Assembly: GCA_017859335.1 (NCBI GenBank)
Contig: JAFMNH010000008.1
Span: 898-41,855 of the forward strand
Length of the DNA stretch: 40,958 bases
Reading direction: 5' to 3'
DNA from: Rhodothermales bacterium
GTDB taxonomy: Bacteria; Bacteroidota; Rhodothermia; Rhodothermales; UBA10348
In this document: positions 36,637 to 40,958 of the stretch, piece after piece
Numbering within the stretch: position 1 is the first letter of the stretch
Layout of the letters: the number at the start of each line of letters is the position of its first letter
Translations under genes and position numbers: made by a program
Notes under the pieces: model-generated
Told to the model about the DNA's origin: nothing
What the model saw: the letters and a program-made list of their open reading frames with translations, nothing else
The model's database searches: none

Positions 36637-38838
36637 GTGCCCACCCAAAGCGAAACGCACCCCTCCCCATCCGATGCTTCCCGTGAGGGATCGTCCGGGC
36701 TGGGTACGTTCGGTGGTGTGTTCACCCCGTCGATCCTGACCATCCTCGGGGTCATCATGTACCTGCGCTTCGGCTGGGTTGTTGGCAATGTTGGTCTGCT
36801 CGGGACCCTGACCATTGTAACGCTCTCGACCGGGATCACTTTCCTGACCGGCCTCTCCATTGCGTCTATCGCGACGGACCAGCGGGTACGCACGGGTGGG
36901 GCCTACTACATGATCTCCCGGTCGCTGGGCATCGAGGCCGGCGGGGCCGTCGGCATTCCGCTCTACCTCGCTCAGGCGCTGTCCGTGGCCCTCTACACGA
37001 TCGGATTCGCCGAGAGCGTAGTTCGCGTTTTCCCTGTGCTGGATGAGAAAATGGTGGCGCTGGTCACCACGGCCGCCGTCACCGTTCTGGCCTTGAAATC
37101 CGCTGAAGCAGCCATCAAGGCGCAATTCGTCATCATGGCGGCCATTGCAGTATCGCTTCTTTCGCTTGTATTCGGTTCCCCGGTGGAGGTATCCGCGGCC
37201 CCGGTCGACCCACAGGACACGGCAGGATTCTGGGTTGTTTTTGCCGTCTTTTTCCCGGCCGTCACGGGGATTATGGCCGGTGTCAACATGTCGGGTGATC
37301 TCAAAGACCCGGGACGCAGTATTCCGTACGGTACGCTGGCCGCCATAGGCGTGGGGTACATCATCTACATGAGCATCCCATTCGTACTGGCCAGCAGGGC
37401 TTCCGCAGGGGATCTGATTGCTGACCCCTTGATCATGCGCAAGATCTCCTTTTGGGGCGATGCCATCATCATGGGGGTCTGGGGCGCCACGCTCTCCTCG
37501 GCTGTGGGATCGATCCTGGGGGCTCCCCGTGTCCTGCAGGCCCTGGCGCGGGACGGCGTCCTACCACCCATGATGCGTTTCCTGGGACAGGGTTCGGGTG
37601 AAGACGATGCACCCCGCATCGGAACGGCGTTCACGTTTGCCCTGGCCGCCATCACCGTCATGCTGGCCGACCTGAACATCGTGGCGCCCATCCTGACCAT
37701 GTTCTTCCTGACCACCTACGGGGTGCTCAACATTACCGCGGGCCTGGAGCGCTTTCTGGGAAATCCCTCGTTCCGACCGAAATTCCGCGTCCATTGGATG
37801 TTCTCCCTGATCGGGGCGGTGGGTTGTACGGTTGTGATGTTCCTCATCAACGCCGCTGCTACAGGCGCAGCCATCGCCATTGTGTTGACCATTTATTTCT
37901 GGCTGGAGCGCCAAGAGCTTCGATCAGCCTGGGGCGATGTGCGCAATGGAATCTGGTTCAACCTGACGCGAACCGGTCTTCTGAGGCTTCGCAATACGGT
38001 CGATGCCAAGAATTGGCGGCCGCACCTCCTCGTACTCTCGGGCGCTCCCTCTCGCCGTTGGCATCTGATTGATCTGGCCTCGGCCTTCTCCCACAACCGG
38101 GCGCTGGTCACGATCTCCAGTGTGCTCACGGGCTCCTCCATGACCTCGCGCCGGATCGAAAGCATGTCCTCCAGCCTGTACGAGTACCTGGACAAGCAGG
38201 GTGTTCAGGCCCTTGTGCGCATTATTCACGCAGACAATGCCTTCTCCGGCGCCGTCCAACTCGTCAGTACGTATGGACTGGGTACCCTGGTGCCAAATAC
38301 CGTGCTGGTCGGGGCTACCGAGCGCGAGGAGGCGCGTGCAGACTATTGCACCATGATTTCCCAGTTTCATGCCGCCCAACGGAATACGCTCATCGTACGG
38401 CACAACGAGCAGCGTGCCTTCGGCGCTCGCAGACATATCGATGTCTGGTGGGGTGGCCGCAAGGGCAACGGGGCCCTCATGGTCATCCTTTCCTGGCTGA
38501 TCAGTACGAGCCTCGCGTGGCGGGGCTCCACGGTCACAGTCAAGATGGTGGTACCCAGCGAGTCCGCATCGGTCGGCGCCCGCGCCAATCTGGAGAACAT
38601 CCTGCATGCGGCACGAACGAATGCACTGGCCGAAGTCATCGTGTCCGAGGGACGACCTTTCTGGGACATCATCCGGGAATCCTCCTCGTCGGCCGACCTC
38701 GTATTCCTGGGTATGGCCGAGCCGGACGAGGCATTCGAAACGTACTATGGACAGCTCCAGGAAAACACGCGCGGCCTTCCCACGACCGTCTTCACACTGG
38801 CCGCCGAAGAACTCGAATTCGGCGAAGTGATCATGTAG
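36637..38838 (+). CDS. Cation-chloride cotransporter-like (SLC12/APC superfamily) membrane transporter
   Basis: GTFGGVFTPSILTILGVIMYLRFGWVVGNVGLLGTL; RTGGAYYMISRSLGIEAGGAVGIPLYLAQALSVALY; FFPAVTGIMAGVNMSGDLKDPGRSIPYGTLAAI; about 270-aa soluble C-terminal region. GTG start. Confidence 0.92.
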   Translation: MPTQSETHPSPSDASREGSSGLGTFGGVFTPSILTILGVIMYLRFGWVVGNVGLLGTLTIVTLSTGITFLTGLSIASIATDQRVRTGGAYYMISRSLGIEAGGAVGIPLYLAQALSVALYTIGFAESVVRVFPVLDEKMVALVTTAAVTVLALKSAEAAIKAQFVIMAAIAVSLLSLVFGSPVEVSAAPVDPQDTAGFWVVFAVFFPAVTGIMAGVNMSGDLKDPGRSIPYGTLAAIGVGYIIYMSIPFVLASRASAGDLIADPLIMRKISFWGDAIIMGVWGATLSSAVGSILGAPRVLQALARDGVLPPMMRFLGQGSGEDDAPRIGTAFTFALAAITVMLADLNIVAPILTMFFLTTYGVLNITAGLERFLGNPSFRPKFRVHWMFSLIGAVGCTVVMFLINAAATGAAIAIVLTIYFWLERQELRSAWGDVRNGIWFNLTRTGLLRLRNTVDAKNWRPHLLVLSGAPSRRWHLIDLASAFSHNRALVTISSVLTGSSMTSRRIESMSSSLYEYLDKQGVQALVRIIHADNAFSGAVQLVSTYGLGTLVPNTVLVGATEREEARADYCTMISQFHAAQRNTLIVRHNEQRAFGARRHIDVWWGGRKGNGALMVILSWLISTSLAWRGSTVTVKMVVPSESASVGARANLENILHAARTNALAEVIVSEGRPFWDIIRESSSSADLVFLGMAEPDEAFETYYGQLQENTRGLPTTVFTLAAEELEFGEVIM

Positions 38839-38908
38839 GCCGCGTTGGGAGGTGGTAATTTGAAAGCCCCCTTCCTATCCTCGGAGCCCACGCATCCAAA
38901 CTCTGCCG

Positions 38909-40138
38909 ATGACCCAGCTTTCTACCGAAGAACGCCGTCTCCTCCGCTCTTGCGCCGACGCCTTCGGCACACCCACGTACGTCTATTTCGAAGAGACGAT
39001 TGTCCGTCAGATCCGATCGCTGAAAGAACATCTCGACGGACTGCCCCTTCAGCTACTCTATGCCATGAAGGCCAACCACGCGGTGCCGGTCATGCAGACC
39101 ATGCTGCGGGAAGGACTGGGTATCGATGCGGTCTCGCCCGCCGAGCTGGCATACGCGCTCAAGCTGGGTTTCCCAGCCGACAAGGTGCTTTTCTCGGCCA
39201 ACAACATGACCGATGAGGAGATGCACTTTGCCACCGGGCGGGGTGCCCTGTTGAATGTGGGCGAACTCTCGCGACTGGAGTCCTTCGGTCAGGCCTACCC
39301 GGGGTCGAAGGTGTGCGTCCGGCTGAACGGCCAGGTGGGCGCAGGGCACCATGCCCATGTCATCACCGCCGGCGACAAGAGCAAGTTCGGCATCCCGGTT
39401 GAGCAGGTGGACGCGGTGCATCGGATTGCGGGTGCGTACGACCTGACCATTGTGGGGCTGCATCAGCACATCGGAAGTGGCATCATGGATACCGAGACGC
39501 TGTGGCAGGCCATCAGCGTCATCCTGGATGCCTCCACTTCGTTCGAGGACCTGCGCTTCATCAACGTGGGGGGCGGTCTGGGCATCCCCTACCGCCCCGA
39601 TGAAGAGGCGCTCGACATGTCCTCTTTCGACCGTCTGATCGTAGCGCCTCTGAAAGACTTTATCGACGGTCACCCTTCCGACGATCTGTCCATCTGGTTC
39701 GAGCCCGGACGCTATTTCACGGCGCAGTCCGGTATCCTCCTGGCGCGGGTCAACACGGTCAAGGAAGGCACGGTGCGCACCTTTGCCGGAACGGATTCCG
39801 GGATGAACCACCTCGTCCGTCCGGCCATGTACGGGTCCTATCATCACGTGGTCAATCTCTCGAACCCGGACGGTCCCGAAAAGACCTACGACGTGGTCGG
39901 CAACATCTGCGAATCATCGGACTTCTTTGCCAAGGACCGCTTGGTGTCGGAGCTGCGTGAGGGCGATATCATCGGGGTGCTCGACGCCGGCGCGTACGGC
40001 ATGTCCATGGTCACGACCTACAACCTGCGATCGGAGCCGGCAGAAGTCTGGATTCCTGCGGGCGGTGAACCTCGCCTGACCCGTCCGAGGAGGAGTGTGG
40101 AGGAAATCGTGGCTGCTGAGATGGCGCGCGCCCTCTAG
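38909..40138 (+). CDS. lysA: Diaminopimelate decarboxylase
   Basis: GTPTYVYFEETIVRQI; LLYAMKANHAVPVM (PLP Lys); GLHQHIGSGIMDTE; FEPGRYFTAQSGILLARVN; GNICESSDFFAKDR; DAGAYGMSMVTTYN. Confidence 0.93.
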   Translation: MTQLSTEERRLLRSCADAFGTPTYVYFEETIVRQIRSLKEHLDGLPLQLLYAMKANHAVPVMQTMLREGLGIDAVSPAELAYALKLGFPADKVLFSANNMTDEEMHFATGRGALLNVGELSRLESFGQAYPGSKVCVRLNGQVGAGHHAHVITAGDKSKFGIPVEQVDAVHRIAGAYDLTIVGLHQHIGSGIMDTETLWQAISVILDASTSFEDLRFINVGGGLGIPYRPDEEALDMSSFDRLIVAPLKDFIDGHPSDDLSIWFEPGRYFTAQSGILLARVNTVKEGTVRTFAGTDSGMNHLVRPAMYGSYHHVVNLSNPDGPEKTYDVVGNICESSDFFAKDRLVSELREGDIIGVLDAGAYGMSMVTTYNLRSEPAEVWIPAGGEPRLTRPRRSVEEIVAAEMARAL

Positions 40139-40809
40139 GAGGTCCTTACCCCGACTTCGAGCGGGGGTAGCCCTTCCACAGTAGCGCACAACCGGTCACC
40201 TTCACGCACGGGTCCCACACCTTCCGGTGTGCCCGTGAACAGCAGATCCCCCGGCATGAGGGTGAAAATGGTGGAAGCGTAGGCAATCAACGTGTCTACG
40301 GGAAAGATCATGTCTCCCGTATGTCCTGCCTGCCGCTCCTCGCCATTGATTTCGAGGCGGATGGAAAGATCCTGTGGATTGCTGACGGCCTCGGCCGGGA
40401 CGAAGTTACCCAGCGGTGCAAACGTGTCGTACCCCTTTGCTACGCTCCACGGATGGCCTTTCTCCTTGGCCAGCAGCTGGATGTCGCGTGCCGTCATGTC
40501 GAGCCCCACGGCATATCCGGCCACATGATCCAGCGCGCGCTCGCGGGGTATGTGCGAGCCTGCCGTGCCGATGAGACACACGAGCTCCACTTCGTGATGG
40601 ACATCAGCGGAAGCGGGTGGGATGACGATATCCGAGCCCGACGGAATCAGTGCTGATGCCGGTTTTAGGAAAATCATGGGCGATGTGGGCACGGCATTGC
40701 CCAGTTCCGCGGCGTGCTTGGCATAATTCCGGCCGATGCAAACCAGTTTTCCCGCTCGATACGTAGCTTTTCCGCCGGTCGCTGGCACCGGAATTCGATA
40801 TTCCTCCAT
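40135..40809 (-). CDS. Fumarylacetoacetate hydrolase (FAH) family protein
   Basis: KLVCIGRNYAKHAAELGNAVPTSPMIFLKPASAL; HHEVELVCLIG; GYAVGLDMTARDIQ; GDLLFTGTPEGVGPVREGD. Confidence 0.94.
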   Translation of the reverse strand: MEEYRIPVPATGGKATYRAGKLVCIGRNYAKHAAELGNAVPTSPMIFLKPASALIPSGSDIVIPPASADVHHEVELVCLIGTAGSHIPRERALDHVAGYAVGLDMTARDIQLLAKEKGHPWSVAKGYDTFAPLGNFVPAEAVSNPQDLSIRLEINGEERQAGHTGDMIFPVDTLIAYASTIFTLMPGDLLFTGTPEGVGPVREGDRLCATVEGLPPLEVGVRTS

Positions 40810-40958
40810 GATTCCTTGGATTGATATCCCCTGTCTGATGTCTTAAATTTGTGGGCTCGGCAATTATTTGCTGACACGTACTCCGTGAAAGGAGACTCGA
40901 TTTCTTTCCTCTCGCGTCGGTACCCAGTCCGGCGCCCCAAAGCAGAGAACCCAATGTA

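Overview
The window is a GC-rich bacterial chromosome segment with about 30 supported protein-coding genes. The T9SS-type C-terminal sorting domain, lipoproteins and SDR-type threonine dehydrogenase suggest the Bacteroidota/Rhodothermota lineage; this placement is inference. No rRNA, tRNA, CRISPR array, transposase or prophage was recognised. Two regions stand out. (1) 0.3-9.8 kb holds a split SOS-mutagenesis locus: ImuB-type Y-family polymerase, a DUF6504-like small protein, DnaE2/ImuC and an SRAP (YedK/HMCES) protein, interrupted by a reverse-oriented TspO-HtrA pair and repeat-rich DNA. ImuB, DUF6504 and dnaE2 each carry a nearly identical element (TTGAYRCACATATRATGCACAT) 68-85 bp upstream of their starts, a tandem half-site arrangement with 11 bp spacing. 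A related palindrome (ATGTGCACAT) precedes an H-NS-like gene next door. (2) 10.2-15.6 kb holds a polyamine locus: an extreme Asp/Glu-rich protein without Lys or Arg overlaps the start of a deoxyhypusine-synthase-like gene, followed by speA, aguB and aguA. The rest is mostly housekeeping or ordinary accessory genes: FG-GAP and YncE-like lipoproteins, tdh-kbl, a T9SS-exported repeat protein, DAHP synthase, ppgK, SPOR protein, deoC, YegS-like kinase, BtuF/FecCD ABC components, polyprenyl synthase, alpha/beta hydrolase, galK, TlpA-like thioredoxin, cupin, MlaE, cation-chloride cotransporter, lysA and an FAH-family protein. All family calls come from reading motifs by eye; no database search was run.
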